Assembly (NCBI GenBank): GCA_030248295.1
Contig: JASANH010001389.1
Coordinates: 186,001 to 250,000 of the forward strand
Direction of reading: 5' to 3'
Source: Mesodorylaimus sp. YZB2_4
Lineage: Eukaryota; Nematoda; Enoplea; Dorylaimida; Dorylaimidae
Length of the DNA stretch: 64,000 nucleotides
This document shows positions 24,301-35,574 of the stretch, in pieces; within the stretch, counting starts at the first letter, position 1, and each line of letters starts with the position of its first letter. The position numbers and the translations under genes are program-made. The notes beneath the pieces are model-generated. The model was not told the origin of the DNA and made no database searches. It saw only the letters and a program-made list of their open reading frames with translations.

Positions 24301-24792
24301 CCTTCTTTGGCCTTTTTCATTTAAATTACCATCCAATGCTTTGTATGTTCGGCAAATATCATTAATAAAATCCAAGACCGATCGCAAATCTAATCTTCCT
24401 TTGTACCAAGCGCCTTTCAAATCTTTCGAGACTATTGTTTCCGATAATAGACAGCTTCGATCCGGTAGTCTTCTTTCCAAAACCAAAATTCCCGATCCCC
24501 CATTCTCCAATGCTGGTTTTGACTTGACTTTGATTCGGGGATTAGAAATTAGCTGAGATACGGTCGACCATCCGAAAAGAGGCTCATCATCGTCCACAAA
24601 AGCTGTCGTTTTCAAAGCAATAATTAAATCACGATACGTTTCATCATCGATATTATTCAAATCGGATTCGATCACGATCACCACGCATGTTCGATTTAAA
24701 GCTTGTAAAATTAAAGGTAAATCAAGTTTCTGCAACGACGAGTCGACTATTGCAATCGACGATAATAAAATAAAAATTACGAGCCTTCGCAT
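21315..24792 (-). CDS. Secreted or ER-lumen JmjC-domain oxygenase
   Basis: Predicted Fe(II)/2-oxoglutarate dioxygenase of the cupin-8/JmjC (JMJD7/FIH-like) group. Six exons (24792-23712, 22438-22305, 22082-21906, 21590-21448, 21396-21315) are in fact five coding exons that join to 538 residues. A signal peptide (MRRLVIFILLSSIAIVDSS) opens the protein, so it should enter the secretory pathway; there is no KDEL-type tail. The JmjC core shows NGNTLGKLHFDQYDNLLCQ with the metal ligands His395 and Asp397, VSGKKRLILFEP following it, and GDILFLPSFWWHEV with the second His at 493. The first 190 residues are not clearly known; FKGRLDLRSVLDFIN-like features faintly recall a thioredoxin-like domain. The C-terminal FPCTECKLD carries a CxxC. 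The substrate is unknown. Its long introns hold repeats. Confidence 0.85.
22180..22260 (+). repeat. tRNA-like fragment in a JmjC intron
   Basis: Contains TAGCACGCTAGACTAGTAAT then a near-perfect pol III B box (GGGTTCGAATCCC). It looks like the anticodon arm and T arm of a tRNA, but no full cloverleaf can be closed, so it is more likely SINE-derived than a working tRNA gene. Confidence 0.4.
22605..22790 (+). repeat. Second SINE-like repeat, copy 1
   Basis: Shares CTGGTTCAGGGA, GACTGGTTTGGTTTG, GGGCATCGG and TGAATTGCGCTCTAC with the stretch at 37540-37680, allowing for gaps. In this copy the tRNA-like head is poorly kept. It lies in an intron of the JmjC gene. Confidence 0.4.
22905..23006. repeat. 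GATCGG-type simple repeat
   Basis: About 100 bp made of GATCGG/GATCCG variants in both orientations (for example GGATCGGATCGGGATCGGGG), within a JmjC intron. It contains short self-complementary stretches. Confidence 0.7.
23225..23490. repeat. Degenerate TTTTCC-GATTT tandem repeat
   Basis: Repeated motifs such as TTTTCCCTGATTTT, TTTTCCTGATTTTT, CCATGACTTTTC and TTTTCCCGATTTCC, spaced at irregular 25-60 bp. Intron of the JmjC gene. Looks like an old minisatellite or a piece of an unknown element. Confidence 0.5.
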
Positions 24793-24940
24793 TCAAGCCG
24801 CTTAAACTAAAATTCTCACATTAAAACTAATTTTTGCATTAAAAAAGGCAAAGGTAAGGAATTTAAGCGCGACAGTCGCTTCAAAAATATTTAAAAACCA
24901 AATTCTTAAAACAAGATTTTATTACAAATTTAATAGAATT
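24793..24940. other. Short spacer between two minus-strand genes
   Basis: 148-bp AT-rich gap between the stop of the unrecognised gene (24941) and the ATG of the JmjC gene (24792). Tight spacing and same strand would suit a nematode-type operon pair. Confidence 0.4.
24918..24923 (-). promoter_or_regulatory. Probable poly(A) signal
   Basis: AATAAA on the minus strand, 18 nt after the stop codon of the upstream gene (24941-26684). Close placement and AT-rich context support it. Confidence 0.55.
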
Positions 24941-26684
24941 TCAAGTAGTCGTATTTTCTTGAATTGATAAACGATCATTCATCGAAGAAACACCATTAAA
25001 AAACGAGCTCAACATAGCAATTAACTTCTCTTTGGGGACGGTAGATGATTGCTCAGAATTGGTTGAATGACCATATCGAGGATCATGATCGTAAGAAGCA
25101 CCAGTAGATTTATAATGACTGGTTGCCGCTTGGATATATTGAAGTAAATCTAAAATAATTGGGCCAATTAGAAAAAATCAGTAGTAAATTATTATTATCC
25201 CACTTACATGCTTTCTTAGCGGCCGCCTGTTCTAAGATCGATTTTTTCAAAGCGACTTCAAATTCTATTTGATCCGTCGATTCCGGCTCAACTGTATCAT
25301 CCGCTGTTTTTTCACAATCTGATGTGAACTCTTCCATCGGCGTACGAGACGTCCTAGAAGGCAAAAATGATGAATGCAAAAATTACCAAAAAGTTAACTC
25401 ACTTTAATCGGGCTTTTGCGAGATTTGATAGCTCGCAATCTTTGGCTGCTTTCTTTGCGGCAAGAGCGGCTGCATGAGCTTGTTTTTTCAACTGTTCTAT
25501 TTGTTTTGAACGATCTAAAGTTCTTCGTACATTCCTGAAAAAAGTCTGCATTTTACAGATTTTGTTATTCAAAATAAATTGACCTACTTCATTTGATCCT
25601 GAAGCTGAAGATGTAACTGAATCAGTTCCATTTCTTCTTCAATAAGATGTTGAACAGCGGATCGCAAATCAGCGAGCGAAGCAACATTCAATTCTTCGAG
25701 ACTAATAGTCAAATCTCGAACTTTTTCCCAATTAATCGTACTACTTATCGAGGCCGTTGGTTGTTCCAGAACGAAATCACTAACAGGTTTTCCACTGACG
25801 GATGCTTGGTCGATATCTGATCGCGGTGGTGGTGTATAACGCCTTTCAATAGGAGGAATCATATCATCGAAACCTCGCCGTCGAGTGGTTGTTGAATGAT
25901 GGGGCGCCGCTATCCATGGAGTCGCTTTTACTGGTTCTAAATCAGATTCGATAGGCGGAAACGAAAAGTCCCGATGTCTCAATGGCAGCGGCGGTGGCTG
26001 ACGATAATTTTGATTGAACGGCAATGAAGAATTTAAGTAATCAACATCCCTGTTCGGGTTTGGTCGACCACCGTGTCGTCGTTCGAAAGGGCCCGGCCTG
26101 ATAATTGGTTGTTGCTCGATAAAATTCGATGGTCTGGGCTTCTTCATAGGCGGCGCACCGGAATGCTGTCGTGGCGGTGACGAACGAGGATGCTTTTTCT
26201 CATTTTTGTAATCCGCAGAAGTCGTTGTCGGCGCTTTTGGTGCAGCCAAAGTAAACGGATTGACAGCCTTCTTGGACGAGGCAAAGCTCAACGATTTTAG
26301 TCGTTCTAACGCCGATAATTTCTTTTGCACCGACGTCTGCTCTCCATTCGTTGTTGATGCCGTATCGTGTGAGGTATTCTGCGTGATGATTTCGACAGAT
26401 CTCTTAACTTGAGCTTTCGGAGGTGCGATGTCGATTCGTTTGCTCGCTGCCGACGTTGTTGGAACATCGGCATCGAGCTCGCCTTCTTCCAAATCATCAT
26501 CCAATACGGGAACGACTTCTTTCTTTTCATTCGAAATTGAAATTCGAGCCGAATTTTCTTGGATGTGGTCTTTTTTATTTACAGTTTCTTGACGAACAGT
26601 TTTTCGTTCTATGACGATCTTCTTTGCCGCTTTATTGACTATTACTTGGGGCGCCGCAACAGCCGTCCCGTTCTGTGTTGACAT
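24941..26684 (-). CDS. Unrecognised, mostly disordered nuclear-type protein
   Basis: Four exons (26684-25588, 25534-25403, 25353-25208, 25149-24941) join with matching phases to 527 residues. I do not recognise the family. The N-terminal 230 residues are low in order and contain an acidic DDDLEEGELDAD, a motif common in RNA-processing proteins, then Lys/Pro-rich stretches (HPRSSPPRQHSGAPPMKKPR) that could act as nuclear localisation signals. Around 200-310 are Arg/Pro-rich segments. From about 330 to 415 the sequence turns helical and probably coiled-coil: SLEELNVASLADLRSAVQ, EEEMELIQLHLQLQDQMKN, QIEQLKKQAHAAALAAKKAA. The last 70 residues (YLLQYIQAATSHYKSTGASY) are mixed. A role in RNA handling or transcription is a guess from composition only. 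Confidence 0.75.
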
Positions 26685-27820
26685 TTCCCTGTAAAATACT
26701 AGAATATAAAGATAAAATCTAGAGAAAATATGAAGACAATAGCGAAAAATTCGATCTGCTGCGATTCGATCTGATCAAGCGATTGTGATCAACATGACAA
26801 ACGACAAAGTCTATGTCGATGTCTGCTTGCGTGCGCGCACTCTGACCATCAGTGTTTTGTTATAAGCAGTTAGAGGTTCAAAAACTTCGCGCCAATTTTG
26901 AAAGTGTTTAGATTCCAGTGCCTTTTCTTCTTCGACTTGCCATTCATTTGCTTTGCTTAATCTCTGTTTGATCTTTCCCCAAAAACTGTACACTTTATTT
27001 TTGACGGTTGATAAAATGATACATTTGAAGATTTAGCCTAGGTTATAACCGGTATTCTTCGCACAGTCTGCTTTTTTCTACATAGACCACAGGTTGAACA
27101 ACGGGATATTCTATCTAGACTGCACTGCCTAGATTGGCCTACCAGGGCACTCAATCAGACTGTCAGTGGCAATGCGAGACAATCATTTCGATCACATTCA
27201 TTTTAGCACGTCCCCTCCCCACCACGTTCTCTCCTCGCCTCGCCTCGCCACTGAGCCAGGAAAGCAGATGATGCGCGTGGGCGGCCTTTTCTTAGAAACC
27301 GGTGAAAACCAGTTTCAATCCAGTTTAAACCGGTTTTGCGCGATTTGGGCGATGGCCTATTTCTTTCTCCCCCTCCCACTGGCTGGCACCGGCGAAAGGA
27401 TGGTCGCGTGGGCACCGCACGTTTTCAGTGTATAGTTTTTAAAAAAACCTTTTGTTATATCGATACTACTGTATACGAAAAAAGTAGGACGCATTTAGTG
27501 TTTTTAGTGCATGTTTTGGAAATTTTTTAATTACTGATCAAACTACAGTAGGTTTTTGAATTTAGCATGAGAAATTTTGTAATTTCTAACCAAGGGTGGG
27601 GATATCGAGTTTGGGAGATGGAATTGTAATTTAGTACCAAATCTAAATTAGATTTATAGAACTTGACAAAATTAAATTTTCAAAATTTATTATGCCTACT
27701 GTGTTTTATAATGATTTGGAATTTAGGGAATCTGTGTGGGAAGCATAGACCTACCTAAATTTTTGTTTGTGAATTCCTTATCTCTCGCCCGCCCTTTTTT
27801 ATGTACTTTTTCAGGCAATA
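26685..27820. promoter_or_regulatory. Divergent upstream region
   Basis: 1.1 kb between divergent starts, so it should hold the promoters of the unrecognised gene and TIF1. It contains a GC-rich part (about 27210-27430, CCTCGCCTCGCC), three AACCGGT/AACCGG sites within about 27295-27335, and an AT-rich part next to TIF1. A 3' splice acceptor (TTTTTCAG, 27807-27814) stands just 6 nt before the TIF1 ATG. Confidence 0.45.
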
Positions 27821-30800
27821 ATGGCGAGTTTGGGTTCTCCGGCGAATAGTTCATCAAATTTTGGAAATAAAGTAAATGAAAATACTGTCACGAGTACATC
27901 GCCTCGAAATATTTCGAATGGAATTGTAGAAGATACGATTCGAACTTGTGGTACGTGCAAAGAATCCGTCCAAGATAAATCTAGCAAATTATTAATTTGT
28001 CTTCACACTGTTTGTGCTCCTTGTCTCATATCTCATATGAGCGGTAAGGAATAAATTTTTTTCATTTATTTATGATGTTTTATGCTCTTTTTTATATTTT
28101 CCAGATGGCGAATACGAATGTTCACTTTGTTTCACCAAAAGCCCGTCATCGGCCATTGTAGAAAACTTTGTGGCGCATGGACTCGATGCTAATAGCAAAC
28201 CTGTAATCAAGTAAGAATACTTAATAATTTTTCATACATATTTCCGCTCGTTACTAGATGAGGTTAGGTTCAGTAGGAATGAGCAGATTTGATACATTGT
28301 AACAAATTGAAACAATACCTGACTGGCATGGCAAGGTCTGTGATGTTTTACCAATTGCCAAAACGTGTGTAGCGAGGAAAACTAGAAATAGTTTTATGCG
28401 TTGAACAGTGGAATGGAATAACGTAATCTCTTCGTGGGCGTAAACCCGTACCTTTTTTTTGCGCCGCATAATGTATGAGGGAACGTGATTTGACTGTCTG
28501 CTTTTCATAGCAGCCAGACAAGGCCAGATTTTATTATAACAGCTCATTTTCAGACTCTGACTCATCAATCTTGTCTATTCTTCGTATATCGATTCATGGT
28601 TTTTAGATGCGATAACGAATTATGTAAGGACGATGCAGTTGCTAAATTCTTTTGCGCTGAATGTAACGAGAATTTGTGCACAAAATGTAAAGATGCTCAT
28701 CAACGAATCAAGTACACTAAACATCATCCATTGACAGCAGTAAGTTAAATTTTTGTTTTTAATACCTATTCTGGAATATTTGTTTTTTAAGGTGTCGGAA
28801 AGTCGTACGGCGGCACTTTCTTTGAATATGTGCCCGAAACATCCAACCGAAGAACTCGTACTCTATTGCATGCAGTGTTCGATGATGACTTGTCGCGACT
28901 GCCAATTAAGCCGAGAGCACAGTGGCCACGAGGATCATTTGCCTTTGCAAGTAAGACATACCCGACAGTGCATTTATTTCCATGCTAGATTTGCGAAAAT
29001 CGAGCCTAACTTTGTTTTTTAGGACGCAGCTGCGGCAAAAAGGCAAAGTCTCGAAATTTTTGTTCGTAACGCTTCAGCGTTGAAAGTGAAGAATTTGGAA
29101 AATTATTATCAATTGGTCATGGAACGGATTAAAGAAGTTGAAAGCAAACGCGATTTGTACGTCAAGGATGTTCGAACAGCTGCTGAACATTTGATAACGG
29201 TTTTAAAGGCTCGTATCAGAGAATTAGGCGATGTGGTCGAACAAGCCTGCGATCAACAACGAAAAACGTATTTGAATATATCCAATCCACTGGCCCAAAT
29301 GATAGCGTTGGTAAAACAGGTAAAGTAGTGGTACACCTTTATTGATTAGTTGGAGAGTTTGTTTTATTTTTAGGCATCGAATTTTGCTCGAGCAGCGGCT
29401 TCTCTGAAGGACAATCACGTCATGCTGCATTCATTGACTTTCCTTTTTAGTCAAATGGAAAGAATGAATAAGCACCACAAAAATCTTAATCTGAATGTTC
29501 TTCAAAAGGCCACTTATTCGATGGATTTGCAATTGCCAACGCAAGAATTGATTGATCGGATTCAGAATTTTGGAAAGTTTGTATTCCAGATTCGTGAATT
29601 AGAATCAACTTCTGGTCCGGTCGATGCGACGACTGGTACAACGACAACGACTCCCAGGAGGCCTGTTATCGCTCAATCTCAAGTCCCGATTCAAGGTCAA
29701 GCTTGCCAAAGAAATCAACGACCTATGCAACAATCTCCAGCAGCAACGGTGAAGACTCAACAAGCGTCCCCGAGAGGAACACCTAGTCAAAATTTAGTTT
29801 TAAATCGGAGCTTGACCGTCGAACAACGTGTCCAGAATACTTCTTCATCAGTGCTTGATCGAACAACTCACGTGCGTCCTCCTCGACCGGCAGCGAATGG
29901 ACTTCTTTTGCAGGCGCTTTCTTCGCCGAATATACCGCCAAACGTGAATCTGCAACAAGGGGCATGTTTCCCGCGAGGTCAAGTTCAGTACCAACAGCCG
30001 CAACCGCAACAAATTCAGCAACAACAGCACTTCTATCAGCAACAGCAGCAATACTTCCAGCAAAGTTGCCAATTCAGTAACGTTCCCGTTGCTGGATATC
30101 AGCAAGGTATGTTTCCGGGCCCAGCTCGACATCACTCACCGCCTGCCTTGTCCAATTCTCCAAGTGGAGTCAGTTCGACGTCGGTCACGCCGCCTGGAAT
30201 GTATGGCAGTCATGTTATGCATGGAAGGTGAGGTGGTATGCTAGCTGGTTGCGGGTCTACTTTTTTCTGCTTCTAGCTGTGCTATCGTGGTTGGGAAGGA
30301 AGGTTGTTATGGCGCACAGAATATAGAGGAATGTAAGATCTTTGAAATGGCTTTGTAATTTTCAGTGATCATCGTCCACCGAATCAATGCTTTCCGAATC
30401 CGCTACCTGCTCCGCCTCTCTATTCAGCCATTCAAGACTTCAATCAAGCCATGCCCAATATGAGCCATGGCCTTGGACGTCAGCAGGTGCAACGCCGTCC
30501 AATGATGCCGTGCGATCAAGGCGTGGCGCAACGGTTACCCCAACCAGCTCGCTATGGTCCACCTCGACTGAGTATACCCGTCGTACAACCACTTCGCGAA
30601 CCTCCTATTCGAGCATCTGCAATGCCACCGCTGATACCAGCACCCGTGCATCATCATCAGCAGCATCAACAAGCCACTGCTTCGTGTCATCAGCAAGGCG
30701 CTACTCGAGTTCAATTAACGCCAGCTGACGAGACGTCGGTGGCATCACGGCCCGCTTGCCAAGTCCCACCTTCCACCGTGCAGCCAATGGTTAATTGTGG

Positions 30801-32684
30801 CAGTTCAATTTCGTCCACCACTCCGGAAAGAAATGGAGCTACTAGTGGCCATCCAAACGGCAACCATTCGGCAGAGGCAATGTACAACATCTGTACAATT
30901 TCACCGACCCCACCTCCAACAGTGTCAAATAATGAGAGCGGGAAAGAGCGTGTCGAGGCGACTGAAGATTGCTGTGCGGCGCTTGATACGTAAGTTCTGT
31001 TCGACGGATCTTGATCAGTCCATGTTGAAAAAGTGCTTCATTTTTAGATCATTTTCGATAGCGGATGAATTCCTGCAGCTGGCTGCCATGATATCATCAG
31101 ATGGACCAACCGAGGAAGCATTGGCGACTGAAAATGTGTCGAAGGATGCAGAATCGACTGGGTCAGGTTTGCCGAGTGTCGAAGCACCACCAACACCTGT
31201 CCCTAATGTTAGCAGTACGTCGGCGGATGGTGAGAGCTCGTCGTCAGTTTCGGAAAATCGTACAGCGAATAATTCCCCGACTGAGGTGGCAACGCCGCGT
31301 CGAATGGCAAGGAAGAGTATCAATTATAGATTGATGGCAGAGCCGAATGCCGACACGAGTTCAGGTAAGAATGCAAGGATAAATTGATACTTAAACGCGT
31401 CTGATTTGATTTTCTGTTTAGGTCGTCAGGCTACTGCCGCTTGTCCATCATTACGGGCGGCTATTCATCTTGGCGTGAACGGTACGTCCGTCCCTGATGC
31501 GGCTGACGAAATGGCTCACAGTCAGACCTCGTCGCACCATCAAGTAATTCGTGATGTGGGCTGCAATGGAAGTCGGACATTGGAGGATAATGAGAACAAT
31601 GAATCGGGAACGAACGCGGCGGTGGACGATGCGAAATTAATGGATAGTAGTCGTTCGTGGGACGATTACTGTTCTGTGTGCAACAATGGGGGCACGTTGG
31701 TGTGCTGCGATGCACCAGGGTGCCGGCGCGTCTATCATCCTGATCACCACGTTCCAGAATTGCATGACGTACCAACGTAAGGATGGGTTAGAATTCGTAA
31801 AAGCACAGTTGACAGCGCTTTGATTTTAGGGGAGAATGGCATTGTACGTTTTGCATCAATCCAGAGAAATTCAAGACTACTTTGGACGCGGTGCCACGGG
31901 AAAAAAGGAAGGTATTTACGGAATATGAATTGAAGGTACGTAATCTGCAGTTTCGTTCTTGGGCGCACTTTTTCGGAGACTAATCAGGATCGAGGATTTT
32001 AACTGATCGAGCTTGCATTCGTTGAGATGACTTATACAGTAAAATACATTGTTTGTTCTCACATATTTTTTGTCGGGCTGGGAGTTGTCTTGCCAAAAAA
32101 TTGAAGGGATGCATCCAGATGCTCCAGGGATAAAGGATGCACGTGCTTGCATGCATAAAAATAATTTTTTTTGTGCTGTAGATCTGTCAACGGATCCTAC
32201 TGACGCTGTCGACTCACGGCGAAGCAATGGTTTTTCACGAGCCAGTGGATGAAAGTTTGACCGAGTATTTCGAGATCATCAGGAAACCTATGGATTTCTC
32301 AGTCATTCGAAAGCGCTTGGATAACACCAGTACAACGTGTTACAAAAGCGTTCTTCAATTCATTGAAGACATGAACCAAGTGTTTCTCAACTGCGATGAA
32401 TACAACACAATGGTAAGTACGGATACAAAGTATCGGGTGCGGCTGCTGATCATGTTTGTGTTTTTTAGGAACGAGATCCATTGTTGCGCAGCGCCGGCGT
32501 GGCGGTTGGTCAAGCGTACCTTGACCTCATGAAAGCTTACTTGCCCGATCTCGTTGGCTATGTGAGACTAAGCAAGTCGTCGACGAAGCGAACACGATCG
32601 TCGTCGAATGAAAGTGCAACTTCCAGTGTCAGTGCTTCGAATCGTCGCAGGCGAGTTATATTGCAGGAGGATGAGGACGAGTAG
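27821..32684 (+). CDS. TIF1: TIF1-family transcriptional co-regulator (RING, B-boxes, PHD, bromodomain)
   Basis: Ortholog-like to TRIM24/TRIM28/TRIM33 and fly bonus: an E3 ligase and chromatin reader that modifies transcription in the nucleus. Twelve exons (27821-28043, 28105-28210, 28607-28739, 28792-28950, 29023-29319, 29374-30227, 30366-30989, 31048-31364, 31422-31776, 31830-31935, 32182-32412, 32469-32684) join to 1206 residues. The RING is at about 44-95 (CGTCKE, CLHTVCAPC, CSLCFTK), two B-boxes at about 110-205 (CDNELCKDDAV, MCPKHPTEELVLYCMQC), a coiled coil at about 205-380, then a Gln/Pro-rich linker with poly-Q. Near the end come a PHD finger (YCSVCNNGGTLVCCD, HCTFCIN) and a bromodomain (EIIRKPMDFSVIRKRL, NCDEYN). 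That domain order is diagnostic of TIF1. The tail is basic, then acidic. Confidence 0.95.
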
Positions 32685-33239
32685 GAGGCAGATTTTTTAC
32701 TTCGTCTTGTGTTCGTAGGCTAGCAACGATGCGTAATGGAATTAGGGCATACCCTCGTAGGATCGATTGTAAAGTATACTACAGTAGAATATCGATTTAT
32801 GTGTGAATGCATTTGGAGTTTATTCCCATTCAGTATTTTCAGGGCATCAAATCTCAGCTGATATATTGTTTATGTTAGGTGTGCTATCTGTTTAAGGTGT
32901 AATACGTACGAGCTATGCTTACCATGTGCTGACTAACAAGGGCCAATACAACCTTATTATTGCAAAGCCCATGCTTGTTCTAATTTCTTCGCACACATTT
33001 TTTCGAAATGCATGAAAATATATGAACGACAAAAACTATCCTGGCGCTCGATACATCTCAAAACTGTCACAATTTCAAGTCGGTGGGAGGTCGAACTTTG
33101 GCCGTCAACACTGAAACCAGTGTGGGTCAAGTAACGGCCAAACAGGTGTGAGGTGCACTGGGGAAAGGTAGTTCGGTGCCGTGGACTGGGATCAGCAGAG
33201 CCCCGTGGGCGGGTGGCAAAGATGGTTGTCACTTACCAT
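32685..33239. other. Convergent 3' region of TIF1 and MIP
   Basis: Untranslated-type sequence between two convergent genes. No canonical AATAAA was found for either. A splice donor (GTAAGT on the minus strand) lies just past the MIP stop, so the MIP 3' UTR may be spliced. Confidence 0.45.
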
Positions 33240-33662
33240 TCACAGGCTCGACATAAGGGCGTGCCTTTTCCTTCTTCCCCACATGCCCTTGGCGCTGTTC
33301 CATCCGGTTCGTTTGCCCCACATTCCGGCCGCTTTCTCCCACCCGCGTTTGGCGTACTGTCGTTGCTCGACGTCGTCCTCGGCCTCGTCCACTGACCGTT
33401 TGCCCCACATGCCGCTGGCCTTTCTCCAGTTGCGTTTCTCGATGGATTCGGCTCCATCGGCCTCCTCCAAATCGGGTTCATCCCGTTTACCCCACATACC
33501 ACGTGCACTCTTCCAGTCCCGTTTGCCCCACGAACCCCTCATCACGCCCCAATTGGAGGAACGCTGCAGCTTGGAGTTTTTATCGGCTGAATCGGAGAGA
33601 GCGTTGTCGATGGCCAGGATAACCAGGAAGATGGAGCATGAGAGAATGTGCAAGCGAACCAT
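33240..33662 (-). CDS. MIP: Myoinhibitory peptide / allatostatin-B neuropeptide precursor
   Basis: 140-residue prohormone. Residues 1-23 form a signal peptide (VRLHILSCSIFLVILAID). Five peptides with the W(X6)W-amide signature are cut out at Lys-Arg or Arg-Arg sites and amidated through the following Gly: SSNWGVMRGSW, DWKSARGMW, NWRKASGMW, GWEKAAGMW and TGWNSAKGMW. Two acidic spacers (DEPDLEEADGAESIEKR and SVDEAEDDVEQRQYAKR) lie between them. The first peptide departs from the others by ending GSW rather than GMW, and its N-side cleavage would be at a single Arg (KLQR). The ATG at 33662 was chosen because it starts the signal peptide; a 3' splice acceptor (GATTTCAG) sits just before it, so the 30 in-frame residues further upstream are intronic. 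MIPs inhibit muscle and modulate behaviour and moulting in protostomes. Confidence 0.95.
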   Translation of the reverse strand: MVRLHILSCSIFLVILAIDNALSDSADKNSKLQRSSNWGVMRGSWGKRDWKSARGMWGKRDEPDLEEADGAESIEKRNWRKASGMWGKRSVDEAEDDVEQRQYAKRGWEKAAGMWGKRTGWNSAKGMWGRRKRHALMSSL

Positions 33663-35574
33663 GATTTCAGCCTCTGAAATCGAAAATAACCAATTATGGA
33701 CGAACTTAGTCAAGATATGATAGCTAGCCCCGGACCCCCTTCTTCCATTCAACGAAGCTCAATCGCAAAGCTAGGCGGCTTGAAAGCACTAAAGCGGGTC
33801 ATTCGACACCTCGACGCCCTCACACGAACCATTCTTCCGAAAGACGAATGAGGTGTGGACTCAGGCGGGCTCAATTTATCTCACATTGCCGGCTGTCCGC
33901 TCATCGAATTCGAAGCATTTGAAACTTCAGACCACTAAATGGACTAGCGGGCCCATGCACTGAATCGAAAACGGGTTCTTAGGAGAAGACGCGACGTTAA
34001 TGCAGAATACGAAATGAATGCTTATGAAAAAAAGTGCTGCTTCCTCAGGCCAAATCGGGTCTGACGTCATAGCTCATATCTAGCTAAGATCAAAATGCCC
34101 GTATTCGGCCTTTGGATACGTTTCGCATTCGTCTAAATTAGTTCCACTAAGTCAATTTCAAAGATTGTCCATCAAAGCCTCCCGCCCTGAGTACACCTCG
34201 GGTCCTAAAGAGGGAGAAAATGGCCTCTCCCGTGCTCGACCAAACATGGCGCGATCTGCCTCCCGGAACCAAGGTGACGTGGAGAGTGCGCAATCACGAA
34301 CTCGTGCCATGAAAAGCTTGACGAAAGTACTCAACACTGGGCTCTAGGCGAAACGGCAATACCGAGCAGGTGATAGGGAGAGACTGGCCATCGAGATATG
34401 TTTTGATCAGATGAGTTGCATGAGAGGCAGCTAAAAATAAAGAGGATGAGATTGGGGCGTGGGCTGATTTGAAGAAGAAGCAAGCAGAGTGAACAGCAGA
34501 AAGCTAGGACGACATTGACGTAAGTTGGAGGGTGTCTAAATATAATGAGGATTTTTATATTCCATGGTCACAACGCACACTTGCGGAGGCGGTGAAGACA
34601 GCTAGACAAAATTGGGACAGCAGAAAAATTTGTTTCCCGCCTACATCTATCCGCCTAGAACGATTGAGGCCAATCATATTCCAGTCCGTAGTTTACACCC
34701 GCACAATTCATCAGCCATCCCGCTACCTAGTCGACCCATTTATCCGATGAACAGCTCTTCACAACTCAAAAAAAACAACTACTTTGATCCAAGTCGAGAC
34801 AAAAAAATGGGACGAATTGGCTCAATTCTCAGGACGCGCTCTTGATTACGCATGATCAGGCTGACACTGAGTCCGAATTGCCCGACTCCCCGAGGGCGTT
34901 TGGGTATGGTATAACTTGCAATATCGCCTTGCACCCCACTTCGATCCGCCCACTTGTTCCAAAAAGACAAAATGCACTTGCTTCCTGGCCGTTGGAGCGC
35001 GTCAAAGAAGGCGGCACGAACGGGATGAACAAGCCTAATTTTGGTCTGGCCATCCCATTCGCGTCTGGCTTTGACAAAATTGCTCCTTCGCCATAGACGC
35101 ATGCTGGTCGCCTTCCCTGGCCAGTCCTCGCACCGACAGACTGATATACAGCTTGACGTATGAAGGCCAAAAATGGAAGGTACCAGTGTTGTGTACTAAT
35201 CAAAACACGCACGTACGGGATCACTTCCAGTGAAGAAGAAAAATGGGGGTTTATGCTGCTGATTTGACGTCTCGGCTGAAGATTGCAATGCAAGTTTCCC
35301 TTCCACATTCCTTTTCTAGCACGCTTTCACCCACCCCTTTAGGAGACATAGAGGGAGGTAGATGGTTGGAGGAGTCAAAGGACAGCGCCAGGTGCCCGCT
35401 TGATCCGCCCATGCTAGCTCTGGTTGGGATCGTACGAACCAAGCAACATTGTCACGGGATCAATCACAATAAAAACACAAAACGGAAACATCGAATCTTT
35501 GAATACTTTAATGTTCAACCACTAAAACAGAACCTAAGTGAAATATTTCAATGCTAACTCAATCCACAAACGGT
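33663..35574. other. Upstream region of the MIP gene, no recognised gene
   Basis: Should hold the MIP promoter and 5' exon(s). Overlapping open frames at 34532-34750 and 34612-34845 (+) have a protein-like feel (PAYIYPPRTIEANHIP) but share no start codon, splice partner or known domain. Nothing else recognised. Confidence 0.4.

Noticed and set aside
26811..26993. Small minus-strand frame of 60 residues (YSFWGKIKQRLSKANEW)
   Set aside because: It has no ATG (it begins at a GTG codon), no splice partner and no family; chance cannot be excluded.
34532..34845. Two overlapping plus-strand frames with protein-like sequence
   Set aside because: They begin at non-ATG codons, lie in different frames, and have no pyrimidine-rich acceptor or known domain.
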